45,808 nucleotides of DNA, taken from the NCBI GenBank assembly GCA_029267635.1, contig JAJUIK010000017.1, positions 1 to 45,808 of the forward strand. Reading direction: 5' to 3'. Shown here one piece after another: positions 18,265-26,520 of this stretch. The translations under genes and the position numbers were made by a program. Source of the DNA: Moraxellaceae bacterium. Lineage in GTDB: Bacteria; Pseudomonadota; Gammaproteobacteria; Pseudomonadales; Moraxellaceae. The notes below the pieces were generated by a model, which saw only the letters and a list, made by a program, of their open reading frames with translations, searched no databases and was not told the DNA's origin. The first letter of the stretch is position 1, and every line of letters begins with the position of its first letter.

Positions 18265-18357
18265 TCAACGAGTTAGCTTTATACGCTTTCACAACTAGTA
18301 ATGCAAACCCTTATTAGAAATATAGTCAGTTTCAGAGGCAATTAGATGACTTAAATC

Positions 18358-18645
18358 TTAACCCATACTCGGCTCAGTCTTAAACAAATGATGAGAAGCC
18401 CTATAAAGGCTCAATCTTCTTTTCTCATCTTCTAAAAAAATGGCTGGCTCTTCTAACCATGTTGATACTCGTGTATCAAGATCTGAATTACGTAATACCC
18501 AATCAGAAATCGAACCGTACATAAAAGTATTATCGGCAAATACCAGCTTCGCTTTATTAGGGATATCACTGACAAACACTTTGTGTGTTGGTAATGAACC
18601 AAATACACTTATTTGAGTGTATCGGTATTTATAAAATTCTGACAT
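18358..18645 (-). CDS. hypothetical protein, 95 aa
   Basis: The open frame encodes 95 residues with normal protein composition: MSEFYKYRYTQISVFG, LVFADNTFMYGSISDWVLRN and WLEEPAIFLEDEKRRLSLYR. It has no signal peptide or membrane helix and no family I recognise. No strong ribosome site precedes the ATG, so either the start or the gene itself may be wrong. It lies immediately upstream of the tRNA on the same strand in a region full of IS scars and could be a remnant. Confidence 0.42.
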   Translation of the reverse strand: MSEFYKYRYTQISVFGSLPTHKVFVSDIPNKAKLVFADNTFMYGSISDWVLRNSDLDTRVSTWLEEPAIFLEDEKRRLSLYRASHHLFKTEPSMG

Positions 18646-19234
18646 GAAAACAAATTACTGGGGTGGTCGCCCACTATACCATCATATAATATGACAACAG
18701 CCTACCTTTCATTCAACAGCACCAGCTTACTCTCCCATCTGTAAAAGACAAAAGCATCTTGATATTGTGATACGCAATCAAAAAGTAGTGCTGAACTAGA
18801 TCTGCTGATTGATACGAGAAGCACTGCTGCGCAAAATTGAAATTTTTAGGTGAGGTGAATAGATATGTAAGAAACCTCAGCCTGAATATCGTCGCCAATC
18901 GTGCAAACATCGTGTAGGAATAGATTAGAGGAAATCTTGGTTTTTAAATCTTTCAGCCATAACGCCATTGAAATAACTTAATTTTTTAATAAATTATCAA
19001 TTTATTTATAAACAAAATAAATATATATATAAGAAAGCTTGATTATTTCTATTTTTGCTGTATATTTAAATTAACTAGAAAAAAGTCTTGTTCCGGTAAA
19101 TCTCTCTTAAGTATCGTAGTTTTAGTCATAATCCTTCGTTTTTTTCAGATTTTAAGTTCCATTCTTTATTATTTTCAAAGTTATATTCAGTCAATAAAAT
19201 GACTAAAAATTATTAAAAATCAGTAGGATTTATT
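18646..19234. other. intergenic region with the probable long leader of the cold-shock gene
   Basis: No gene is supported here. The frame at 18713-18910 on the minus strand has Phe/Cys/Tyr-rich composition and no ribosome site, so I do not call it. From about 19000 to 19234 the sequence is extremely AT-rich and leads into the cold-shock gene. Cold-shock transcripts usually have long structured leaders, so part of this is probably a 5' UTR. Confidence 0.35.
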
Positions 19235-19450
19235 ATGTCTAACTCAAATGTTGTTAAAGGTACTGTAAAGTGGTTCAACGAAACTAAAGGTTTTGGTTTT
19301 ATCCAACAAGAATCAGGCCCAGATGTTTTTGCTCATTTTAGTGAAATCGCGAGTTCAGGTTTTAAAACCTTATTTGAAGGGCAACAAGTTGAATTCAGTA
19401 TAACTCAAGGTCAAAAAGGCCCGAATGCTGTAAATATTATTGCTGTATAA
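19235..19450 (+). CDS. cold-shock-domain protein (CspA family)
   Basis: The 71-residue protein is a single cold-shock domain. It has the RNP1 motif KGFGFIQ near residue 18 and the RNP2-like motif DVFAHFS near residue 30, with [13 protein letters not shown] before them and [13 protein letters not shown] at the end. Such proteins bind single-stranded RNA and DNA and act as RNA chaperones in cold or stress. The ATG has AGGATT seven bases upstream. It is followed by a strong terminator, so the small genes downstream depend on read-through or their own promoter. Confidence 0.95.
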   Translation: MSNSNVVKGTVKWFNETKGFGFIQQESGPDVFAHFSEIASSGFKTLFEGQQVEFSITQGQKGPNAVNIIAV

Positions 19451-19464
19451 GTAGCAATAAGTAG

Positions 19465-19492
19465 TAAAAAAGCACGACTCAGTGCTTTTTTT
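19465..19492 (+). terminator. rho-independent terminator after the cold-shock gene
   Basis: AAAAAAGCAC and GTGCTTTTTTT form a stem around a GACTCA-type loop, ending in a T-run 15-40 bases after the stop codon. The A-run on the other side makes it potentially bidirectional. Confidence 0.85.
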
Positions 19493-19515
19493 AACCTCAA
19501 AATTTAGTTTTGAAG

Positions 19516-19535
19516 TTTTTCCAATATTGGAAAAA
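19516..19535. promoter_or_regulatory. perfect 20-bp palindrome before the micro-gene cluster
   Basis: TTTTTCCAATATTGGAAAAA reads the same on both strands. It lies between the csp terminator and the ribosome site (AGGA at 19550) of the next small gene. It could be an operator for a dimeric regulator or an RNA hairpin with little loop. Its role is unknown. Confidence 0.45.
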
Positions 19536-19559
19536 AAAGTATAAAAAATAGGATACAAG

Positions 19560-19787
19560 TTGTTAAAAGTTAATGAATTAATTGCAAAGTCTAAAAATGG
19601 TACTGAAATTATCGTATCTTTAATTCCCTTAAATAAAATGCAAAATACAGGTCAAGGTGTTAAAGAAATTGAAGTAGGTAAGAGAGTTCTTCTTGAATCT
19701 GGAATCGAGGTTGACTTGAATTTAGATGGTCGTACATTTTATGCCTCTTTAAATCAACTATTTAAGTTAAATCATAAAGTTGTTTAG
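19560..19787 (+). CDS. small hypothetical protein, 75 aa, TTG start
   Basis: The frame begins at TTG, with AGGA six bases upstream (19550-19553), which is good support for this unusual start. The product contains IAKSKNGTEIIVSLIPL, then GKRVLLESGIEVDLNLDGRTF and a C-terminal LFKLNHKVV. Predicted beta-rich and soluble. The pattern NGTEI near the start, VDxxxDG in the middle and a closing LFKL recurs in the next gene, so the two look like diverged paralogues. I know no function for the family. Position after a cold-shock gene suggests a link with stress or RNA metabolism, which is inference only. Confidence 0.6.
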   Translation: MLKVNELIAKSKNGTEIIVSLIPLNKMQNTGQGVKEIEVGKRVLLESGIEVDLNLDGRTFYASLNQLFKLNHKVV

Positions 19788-19830
19788 ATAAAATTTTGAT
19801 TTTAAATTAACTATTATTAAAGGTGTTGTA

Positions 19831-20028
19831 ATGTTAAAAAGACAAGTGACTGTAAAAGACCAATTTGGTACTGAATATGCTATCCAGGCTACATTTGATA
19901 AAAGTTTTTCTGATATGCAATCTTATTCAAGTTTAAGATATATTACAGTGGATGGTGAAAATATTCGTCCAAGTTTTGAAATACTTTTTCAAAGCCTTAT
20001 TAGTGGGAAGATTTTTAAATTAATTTAA
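19831..20028 (+). CDS. small hypothetical protein, 65 aa, related to its upstream neighbour
   Basis: An ATG with AAAGG at good spacing starts a 65-residue frame: MLKRQVTVKDQFGTEYAIQ, then LRYITVDGENIRPSFEILFQ and a closing GKIFKLI. Like the preceding 75-residue protein it begins MLK, has a GTE segment followed by alternating hydrophobic residues, a VDG turn and an LF-containing end. It therefore probably has the same small beta fold. There is no signal peptide. It lies 43 bases after the first micro-gene and only five bases before the membrane micro-gene, suggesting one transcript. Confidence 0.6.
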   Translation: MLKRQVTVKDQFGTEYAIQATFDKSFSDMQSYSSLRYITVDGENIRPSFEILFQSLISGKIFKLI

Positions 20029-20033
20029 TTCTC

Positions 20034-20276
20034 ATGACTAAATCAAAAAATGCACTTAATTTAGAATACCTTAAAAAGATTTCTCGATCTAACGAAGGTG
20101 TTTTTTTATGCTTTTTATTTATAATTCTCTCTTTGTCTATAATTGTAACCAGTCTCATACATAATGATTTTTTAGATACTTTTCTTACTCTGTTAAATTT
20201 ATTTTTTGTCATTATGATTTTGTTTATTTTACATAGAAAAATCTTAAAAGCAGTATTCGAAATCTGTAATCCATAA
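20034..20276 (+). CDS. small membrane protein, 80 aa, two predicted helices
   Basis: The frame encodes a basic N-terminus (MTKSKNALNLEYLKKISRSN), then two hydrophobic helices, FLCFLFIILSLSIIVTSLI and TFLTLLNLFFVIMILFIL, and a short basic tail. The topology suggests an inner-membrane hairpin with both ends in the cytoplasm. No good ribosome site precedes the ATG, but the stop codon of the previous gene is only five bases away, so translational coupling is likely. No family was recognised. It could be the membrane partner of the two micro-proteins or an unrelated small gene. Confidence 0.5.
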   Translation: MTKSKNALNLEYLKKISRSNEGVFLCFLFIILSLSIIVTSLIHNDFLDTFLTLLNLFFVIMILFILHRKILKAVFEICNP

Positions 20277-20281
20277 TAGCT

Positions 20282-20380
20282 AAGGCTTTATGTCAAATCT
20301 TGAAAGCAGGGAAGTACTCCTCCAAAGTTGCTCTGGAAAAAGCATTTGGTATTAGCCGACAAGCTGTTTATCTATTTTAA
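20282..20380 (+). pseudogene. C-terminal fragment of a serine recombinase (resolvase) gene
   Basis: The frame reads AKALCQILKAGKYSSKV, continues ALEKAFGISRQAVYLF and then stops. This is nearly the same as the last 33 residues of the intact resolvase at 30382-30945 (AKALRQAWDEGKYSSKV, then AKAFDISRQAVYRY). Only the DNA-binding helix-turn-helix is left and the catalytic domain is gone. It marks a lost mobile element or an old recombination event. Confidence 0.7.
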
Positions 20381-20400
20381 AACCACGCAATTAATCATTC

Positions 20401-20640
20401 TCTAGATTGGACTTAGAGATGTCTTGGAAAGTGGTAGCTCTTCACTTTGCTTCGCCCAAAAACGTTTATTTTGTGTTTTTAACTCTTGATGCTGCTGTTG
20501 AATAGGCACCAGGACAAAGCCTAATCGTTTCTTCTAAACCACTTCATTTTGCTGTAGCCCAGCGAGTTTATTGAATAGGCTGTAGCCCAATAAGCTGATA
20601 TTTCTTTATGGCTTCGTTGTATAAGAAAATCTTCAATATG
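20401..20640 (-). pseudogene. possible decayed IS3-type OrfA fragment
   Basis: On the minus strand broken frames can be read, including LGFVLVPIQQQHQELKTQNK followed by RFWAKQSEELPL. These resemble the zipper-like end of IS3-family OrfA proteins (ELKxxNKRL). Stops and frame changes interrupt it. The DNA near its left end (GGTAGCTCTTCACTTT) resembles the flank of the other OrfA scrap at about 18072-18085 (TGTGGCTCTTCACTAA). The call is weak. Confidence 0.28.
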
Positions 20641-20759
20641 CTGATTCTTAAGGATTTACCCCCGTCTTTATTAAAAAAATAAATTAAATAAAATCATGGT
20701 TTTAGATTTGTGTCTAACAAAGCCAGCAACTATTGGTAAAAATGAAAAAAATCATTAAC

Positions 20760-20796
20760 TTGAAGTCGACTCTTTACATTAGAGAGTCGACTTCAA
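20760..20796 (-). terminator. perfect 14-bp stem-loop after the porin gene
   Basis: TTGAAGTCGACTCT and AGAGTCGACTTCAA form a perfect 14-base-pair stem with a nine-base loop, 38 bases past the porin stop. On the minus strand a T-run follows about nine bases later. It is probably the porin terminator. Confidence 0.6.
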
Positions 20797-20834
20797 CGTG
20801 ATTTACATGATCCATCTTGGGGGAGCTAAAACAA

Positions 20835-21980
20835 TTAGAACTTATATGCAAAGGTAATATAAAGTAGCTTTTTCCAATCATTGTCAGTCGAATTAGCAAA
20901 GGAATTGGTATTACCACCAACAAAGGCATCATTTTTCGCCAAAATATACTCTGCATTGATAGTAATGTTTTTGTAATCTGCCTGTAGACCAGCAATATTT
21001 CGGTAGGAGTTTGGCTGCCCATCCTGTTTCATCAAGCCACTGAATACGAGGTATGGTTTAAATCCTTTCCAATCCTTATAATTCCACGAAGTTTTATAGT
21101 CTAGATCAGCAACATAATAGTAGGCTTTATTCGCTACATGATATTCCGTATCAAAAGAACCAAAGGTCGAATAGTCCACTCCATCTTGTTTGTTGTCGAT
21201 ATCCTGATAACCAAAAGTTAAGGTTGTGTCATAAGTTGGTGTCGCCCACTGGCCAAACACGTTGGCATTCATGCGACTGCCGGTCTTGTTGTTATTTTTA
21301 TTGTCCAAGAATGAATACCAAACGGATGAACCCAGCGTATATCCGGTCGTATCCTTCTGACCCTGATATGCATAACGCATCATTAGCATATTCTTTTCAT
21401 CAATCTGGGTGGCATTGTCGGATACGCCTTCAATAAAATTGGCACTATAACGTGATGCATCCTTACTATCCCCTTTATAGTTACCGCCATCCTTTGGAAA
21501 ATAGCCAAAGCTCCAAGACTGCTGATCCTGACTCAGATCATAGCGAATCCCAATATTATGGGTATCCTGCATGCCAATGGTATACGTCATACTTTCATAG
21601 AAGCTGCTATCCCAATAGGTTCCAATCCCGAATGGAATCGGTTGCAGGCCAACGGTGACTTTCTGTTGCTCATCCAATTGATAACCCAGATAAGCATCTG
21701 ACAATGTCATCAAATCACACATTTCGTTAAACTGGACACAGCGTGCTGTAATCTTGCCGTCCACTTGATCTTTCTTGTAATTCAGATTGAGCCGGACATC
21801 ACTGATCTGCGCCTTACTCTTTTCGCTTTCAGCATATTCTTTATATTGATAATTGCCTCGCACAAAACCAGAAACCGACCAGCCCTGTTCTTCCGCATGC
21901 GTCACAGTTGTTGCAGATAAAATAGCCAAAGCTAGGCCTGAAGGAATCGTCATATGGTGGAATACATTTTTTTTAAGCAT
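20835..21980 (-). CDS. outer-membrane beta-barrel porin
   Basis: The start is taken at the ATG ending at 21980, which has AAGGGG seven bases upstream. A longer frame to 22013 has no ribosome site. The 381-residue product has a signal peptide (MLKKNVFHH, hydrophobic core, THA-EE cleavage) and then many alternating hydrophobic/polar strands such as VSGFVRGNYQYKEY, AQISDVRLNLNYK, QKVTVGLQPIPFG and WSFGYFPKDGGNY. It ends in the aromatic C-terminus ITFAYKF recognised by the BAM complex. This resembles phosphate-selective or OprP/DcaP-like porins of Acinetobacter. The substrate is unknown. It sits downstream of the cytosine operon, separated by a hairpin, so shared regulation is possible but unproven. 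Confidence 0.82.
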   Translation of the reverse strand: MLKKNVFHHMTIPSGLALAILSATTVTHAEEQGWSVSGFVRGNYQYKEYAESEKSKAQISDVRLNLNYKKDQVDGKITARCVQFNEMCDLMTLSDAYLGYQLDEQQKVTVGLQPIPFGIGTYWDSSFYESMTYTIGMQDTHNIGIRYDLSQDQQSWSFGYFPKDGGNYKGDSKDASRYSANFIEGVSDNATQIDEKNMLMMRYAYQGQKDTTGYTLGSSVWYSFLDNKNNNKTGSRMNANVFGQWATPTYDTTLTFGYQDIDNKQDGVDYSTFGSFDTEYHVANKAYYYVADLDYKTSWNYKDWKGFKPYLVFSGLMKQDGQPNSYRNIAGLQADYKNITINAEYILAKNDAFVGGNTNSFANSTDNDWKKLLYITFAYKF

Positions 21981-22117
21981 AAGAAACCCCTTATCTATGC
22001 AGAACATAGACAATTTTTGATTTAGTGATTTGGATTGCGGGTCAGGTAAATCCGGTTTAGGGCAATGCTGCTTGTTTATAAATCCGGATTTTGCCTACCC
22101 GCTGGATCAGTTCATCG

Positions 22118-22149
22118 AAAAATATCTTTCATTCGGATCAGATATTTTT
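22118..22149 (-). terminator. hairpin after codA
   Basis: AAAAATATCT and AGATATTTTT form a perfect ten-base-pair stem with a twelve-base loop, 24 bases past the codA stop. Read on the minus strand it ends in five T residues. The stem is AT-rich and so only moderately stable. Confidence 0.5.
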
Positions 22150-22172
22150 AGTGTGTTGTTTTACCTATTGAA

Positions 22173-23468
22173 TTAGACGCCAATCGCTAAACGCGTAGTC
22201 GCAACATCCCGTTGAGCAGGCGTGTTAACAGACAATAATTGCACCTGATCTTCCTGACGCTGCATGATGATGTTGCCATGACGCACACTGAGCACCGCCT
22301 TGGCCTGATTCGCGACAACCTCATAATCATTCTTGGCATTGAACAGGATAAAGCTCGCCGGTTTGCCCACTTCGATGCCATATTGATCGCCCAAGCACAT
22401 GGTTTTGGCAGAATTGTCCGAGATTAGATCCAGACAGTGCTGCAGGTCTTCATAGCCTAGCATGTGACAGATATGCAAACCGGCATCCAGAATGCGTAAG
22501 ATATTGCCATTACCGACCGGATACCATGGATCTCGGATCGAGTCCTGCGCAAAGCAGATGTTCATGCCGGCACGGTCAATCTCCGCCACGCGGGTCAGAC
22601 CACGACGTTTTGGATAGCTGTCAAAGCGGCCCTGTAAATGGATGCTTTCGGTCGGGCAGGAAATAAAGTTGATTTTTGAACGCTTCAGCAAACGGAACAG
22701 TTTATAGCAGTAGGCATTGTCATAAGAGCCCATGGCTGTGGTGTGACTAGCCGTGACACGTTCGCCCATGTTTCTGACCAAGGCTTCATCGGCCAATACT
22801 TCCAGAAAACGTGAGTTCGGATCATCGATTTCATCGCAATGGACATCAACCAGTACATTGTATTTTTCAGCCAAGTCCATCAGGTAATGCACGGAACTCA
22901 CGCCTTTGTCACGGGTATATTCAAAATGAGGAATCCCCCCGACTACATCAGCCCCCATCTGCAAGGCTTTTTCTAGCAGTTCACGGCCATTTTTAAAGGA
23001 CTCAATGCCTTCTTGCGGAAATGCCACGATCTGCAGATTCACCACATCCTTGACTTCGTTCTTGACCTCAAACATGGCTTGCAATCCGGTCAATTGCGGA
23101 TCGGTAATGTCGACATGGGTACGCACATGCTGAATGCCATGCGCCACCAGCATGTCGATGGTCTGTTTTGCACGTTGTTTTGTGTCTTCAAAGGTAATGC
23201 TGGACTTGCGTTGTGCCCAGCGTTCAATTCCTTCAAACAGGGTTCCGGACATATTCCATTCCGGCTCACCCGCGGTCAGTACCGCATCCAGATGAATGTG
23301 TGGATCAACCAGTGGTGACATCAGTAACTGCTGTTTCGCATCCATCACATCAGCTCCTTCGAGGATGAGTAACCCGGCCTGTGGCTCAATCGCATCAATT
23401 ACGCCATTGTGATAGCTGATGGTGAATAAACCGGTCTTTTTACGTAAGGTTGCATTGATCACTTTCAT
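22173..23468 (-). CDS. codA: cytosine deaminase
   Basis: The amidohydrolase converts cytosine to uracil and ammonia. Residues are as in E. coli CodA: metal ligands in VDPHIHLD near residue 60, FPQEGI near 150, HCDEIDD near 210 (His ligand and catalytic Glu), ASHTTAMG near 243 (His ligand) and FAQDSIRDPWYPVGNG near 308 (Asp ligand and substrate loop). The start is set at MKVINATLRK (23468), which aligns with the usual N-terminus and gives 431 residues. An ATG 18 bases upstream overlaps pucR and is possible. The gene is third in codB-pucR-codA. All active-site positions look intact. Confidence 0.94.
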   Translation of the reverse strand: MKVINATLRKKTGLFTISYHNGVIDAIEPQAGLLILEGADVMDAKQQLLMSPLVDPHIHLDAVLTAGEPEWNMSGTLFEGIERWAQRKSSITFEDTKQRAKQTIDMLVAHGIQHVRTHVDITDPQLTGLQAMFEVKNEVKDVVNLQIVAFPQEGIESFKNGRELLEKALQMGADVVGGIPHFEYTRDKGVSSVHYLMDLAEKYNVLVDVHCDEIDDPNSRFLEVLADEALVRNMGERVTASHTTAMGSYDNAYCYKLFRLLKRSKINFISCPTESIHLQGRFDSYPKRRGLTRVAEIDRAGMNICFAQDSIRDPWYPVGNGNILRILDAGLHICHMLGYEDLQHCLDLISDNSAKTMCLGDQYGIEVGKPASFILFNAKNDYEVVANQAKAVLSVRHGNIIMQRQEDQVQLLSVNTPAQRDVATTRLAIGV

Positions 23469-23478
23469 ATTCTTTTCT

Positions 23479-24696
23479 CTAATCATGGGATATTTGCCAA
23501 ATTAATAGGGCAACAGAAGCATTCAAACGGAAATTGGGATTGCCCAATGATTGTCCGGTTAATGCTTCAATTTTTTGGATACGCTGGTTCAGGGTATTGC
23601 GGTGAATACCCAGCCGGGCAGCGGCTTGAATGGCATTGCCACTTTCCTTTAACCAGGCATCCAAGGTTTCAATCAGCAGATAGGGCTGTTTTTTTTCTGG
23701 CTCAATCAGGCAGCCGAGCGTTTCATTCATTAGTTGCTGGGTAACGGCCTTGTTTGGAATTGCCTTGATCAATCTGAGTACGCCCAGTTCGTTATACAGG
23801 CATACACCGGAACTGGTCTTTAAATCTGCGGCAATTTCTTCAGCCTGACAGGCTTCCCAGTAGCCGCGCTGAAAGGCAACGGCAGAATTCACTTCGGTGG
23901 AAAGTCCAACATACAACTTGAGATCGGATTCAGACTCGCGCAAAGCAGAAACCAATGCCGACAGAGCCTGGAACCAGAAATTCAGATCCTGATCCTGCAA
24001 GGATAGAACCAAACTAAACTGCTCTCCCTGCGGAACAATAGGGAAAACCTGTTCATGCTGTTTTCTCCAGCTTTCCAGATGTTCATAACAGGCCTGTTTT
24101 TTCTGGTACAGATCATGGGCTTTGTGTTGTGCACCACTATCCTGGAAAAAGTCTTGCACATTACTCAAACGAACTACTGCCACCACATGTTGCCCTAACA
24201 ACGGTAAACCCAACTGTTGTGCCCGCAACTGAATGGTTTCCAGTGATGGATACTGGCCCAGTAACAGCTGGCTCACCACGTCTTCTGCAGACTTCTTGAT
24301 TTGTGACAGCTGTACCAAGCGGGTTCCAATCACATGGGTCAGTTCCACTAGCTTGAGGTGGTAAGGCTGTTCAATCAGGGGTAATCCGAGTGTATCGGCC
24401 TTTTCCAGCACTGTGGCCGGAATCTCACGAATAAAATCGGTACCGGTCAGGATCACAATACCTGCTACGTTTTTGGTAGCAGCCTGATCTAATAGATCTA
24501 GCAGGTTGGCTTCATCCCGTACCTGGTTGATACCGGTAATAAATACCAGTTCACCACCTTCAATCCAGTCGGAAATTCCTTCGTTCTCGGCGACATAGAA
24601 CCAGCGAACCAGACGGTGCACATGATCGGCACCTGCCCGCAGCCGCAGTTCATACAACTGTGGTAGTTCCAGTACTTCTTGCACCGTCATACTCAT
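23479..24696 (-). CDS. PucR-family transcriptional regulator
   Basis: The 405-residue protein has an N-terminal purine-catabolism-regulator-like domain (TVQEVLELPQLYELRLRAG through about residue 125, with GISDWIEGGELVFITG). A GGDEF-like middle region follows, and then a C-terminal PucR helix-turn-helix: LDAWLKESGNAIQAAARLGI, then HRNTLNQRIQKIEALTG near residue 350-385. Such regulators sense nucleobases or their metabolites. The gene overlaps the codB stop by four bases (ATGA) and is followed directly by codA, so it almost surely controls its own operon. An ATG two codons downstream is an alternative start. The sensed ligand is probably cytosine or a pyrimidine, inferred from the neighbours. 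Confidence 0.88.
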   Translation of the reverse strand: MSMTVQEVLELPQLYELRLRAGADHVHRLVRWFYVAENEGISDWIEGGELVFITGINQVRDEANLLDLLDQAATKNVAGIVILTGTDFIREIPATVLEKADTLGLPLIEQPYHLKLVELTHVIGTRLVQLSQIKKSAEDVVSQLLLGQYPSLETIQLRAQQLGLPLLGQHVVAVVRLSNVQDFFQDSGAQHKAHDLYQKKQACYEHLESWRKQHEQVFPIVPQGEQFSLVLSLQDQDLNFWFQALSALVSALRESESDLKLYVGLSTEVNSAVAFQRGYWEACQAEEIAADLKTSSGVCLYNELGVLRLIKAIPNKAVTQQLMNETLGCLIEPEKKQPYLLIETLDAWLKESGNAIQAAARLGIHRNTLNQRIQKIEALTGQSLGNPNFRLNASVALLIWQISHD

Positions 24697-25970
24697 ACTG
24701 ATGGTCCTGTCATCACTTGTGCTGATTTTTCAGCCGATTTTGCTGGAAATAAACGGATCAACACCACATAACATACGGAAGCAACCACAATCCCGACAAT
24801 CGGGGCAATCCAGGGAGAGTTATACGCCACGATTGCACCGATGCTATAAGCTATCAGACCATTCCAGTTAAAATTTGGCAGTTCTACATCATTCAACAAT
24901 GGATATTGACCTTTGTAGCGAACCCAGTAATCCGCCATGATGACGCCACCTACAGGTGGGATGATCGCACCGAGTAACAACAGGAATGGCAATAACAACT
25001 CATACATGCCTGCGACAGCCAGCACAATCCCCACAATCGCCGCCAGGATCGTCATGGTTTTACGACGTTCGCTACGTACTAAATGGCATGCTGCTGCGGA
25101 CACGTTATAGATGGTTGGGCCTTGAATAGTCCACAAGTTCATGCACAGCATAATCACTGCTGCGACAGATAGGCCTTGCAATACTAGAACCTCTACAATG
25201 TCAGCTTGTTGGTAAACAATCGCCATCCAGGCACCCGCCAAGACCATCAAACCGTTACCAATGACAAAGCTGATCAGACATGCCCATACTGCGATCTTGC
25301 CGTTTTTCGACATACGGGTCCAGTTGGTGATTTGCGTTGCACCACTGGCAAACGTACCAAATACGATGGTCACAGCGGTAGAGAACGTCATGGCTTCCGT
25401 TGGCTTAACAGCAGTCAAGCCCGTCCAACCGCCAATTTCTTTGGTGGCCAATACAATTGAGGTAATGAGCAGGATAAACATCAATGGAATTGAAACCCGT
25501 GACAGGTATTCCAGCCCTTTAAAACCAACCAGTGCGGTCACTGAGAAGAGTAAACCGAACAGCACCATTAATGGTATTACCCAGCTTTCTGGCATCCCAA
25601 CAATTTTCACCAGCGAAATAGCCAGTGTTGCAGTTCCCCAGGCGTACCAGCCCAGTTCAGCAAAACCCAATAAAAAGTCGGAGAGTTTGCTGCCTAAATT
25701 ACCAAAGCAGAACCGCCCCATTAATACCGTATTTAAACCACTGCGGGCAGAAATTAAACCGAGTGATGCAGCATAGAGAGCCAGTAACAGGTTACCAATT
25801 GCCGTGATCCAGAGGAGGTCAACAAAATTAAATGCGACGCCAATTTTGCCACCAGCAAACATAGTGCCGGTAAAAAAAGTAAAACTAAACAGCACCATTG
25901 CAATCGGAAACAATCCTTTTCGATTGGCTTGGGGTGTTTCGGTCAGTGGACTTTCTTCATGTGTACTCAT
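24693..25970 (-). CDS. codB: cytosine permease (NCS1 family)
   Basis: The 425-residue inner-membrane protein has about twelve hydrophobic segments. Features of NCS1 transporters include FFTGTMFAGGKIGVAF near residue 35, GRFCFGNLGSKLSDFLLG near 85, FASGATQITNWTRM near 205 and ILLLGAIIPPVGGVIMADYWV near 330-350. It takes up cytosine with a proton or sodium. The ATG has GGAG six bases upstream. It is the first gene of codB-pucR-codA. It resembles CodB rather than hydantoin or allantoin permeases because of the linked cytosine deaminase. Confidence 0.92.
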   Translation of the reverse strand: MSTHEESPLTETPQANRKGLFPIAMVLFSFTFFTGTMFAGGKIGVAFNFVDLLWITAIGNLLLALYAASLGLISARSGLNTVLMGRFCFGNLGSKLSDFLLGFAELGWYAWGTATLAISLVKIVGMPESWVIPLMVLFGLLFSVTALVGFKGLEYLSRVSIPLMFILLITSIVLATKEIGGWTGLTAVKPTEAMTFSTAVTIVFGTFASGATQITNWTRMSKNGKIAVWACLISFVIGNGLMVLAGAWMAIVYQQADIVEVLVLQGLSVAAVIMLCMNLWTIQGPTIYNVSAAACHLVRSERRKTMTILAAIVGIVLAVAGMYELLLPFLLLLGAIIPPVGGVIMADYWVRYKGQYPLLNDVELPNFNWNGLIAYSIGAIVAYNSPWIAPIVGIVVASVCYVVLIRLFPAKSAEKSAQVMTGPSV

Positions 25971-26072
25971 TTTTAGCTCCAGTCTCTTGCGCTATTTTTG
26001 AATACACCTGAGTTTGCAAGAGCCGTGCCGCTTTAAAATTGGGTTACTTTTAAGCAATACGCCCTTTACAAC

Positions 26073-26137
26073 ATGTGCAACATGCACATTTACAGATATT
26101 TTTAATACATTTCTACGCCAGCTTTTTGTGCATGTTG
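26073..26137. promoter_or_regulatory. paired inverted repeats upstream of codB, candidate PucR operator
   Basis: ATGTGCA-ACA-TGCACAT (26073-26089) is a perfect seven-base inverted repeat. Within it CAACATGCACA (26078-26088) is matched exactly by its reverse complement TGTGCATGTTG at 26127-26137. Both lie 100-170 bases upstream of codB in an otherwise AT-rich region. Such paired sites suit a dimeric regulator, and PucR is the obvious candidate. Confidence 0.5.
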
Positions 26138-26520
26138 TTGATTAAATGAGTTGATTTTGAGCAATCTCTAAGGAGTAAATATCACGAAGATTTATTGGTT
26201 GATGCCTAAAACTAGAATGTGATTTCCATTCTGGACATGTTTCGTCGATTCTTTTTGCAAAGTAGGAGCGGTGGAAGTCCAAACTGATTTTAGGTGGAAT
26301 TGCTGTGATGAAGGCAGCTCAATTAGATAGATAATCTTTGTCTGATTCAATGACAAGTTGAGCCACTCTATCTTTGATGACTTCGGTATTTCTCCATTTT
26401 TATCGGGACATTCTTTCAGGAAAAGTGGTTTCCGACAAACCTGTTACGGTTCAAAGCGAAACTGACGGAAAATGATGTGATGAAATTGTTTGAGAAATTT
26501 TAGCCTTTTTACAGGTTCCT
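26138..26520. other. intergenic region between codB promoter and hipA, no gene seen
   Basis: About 380 bases contain no intact open frame. A few short peptide-like stretches, for example LTENDVMKLFEKF ending at about 26503, may be the tail of a lost gene. No terminator for hipA was recognised. Confidence 0.3.

Noticed and set aside
18713..18910. Minus-strand frame of 65 codons
   Set aside because: Composition rich in Phe, Tyr and Cys, no ribosome site and no family. Probably chance or decay.
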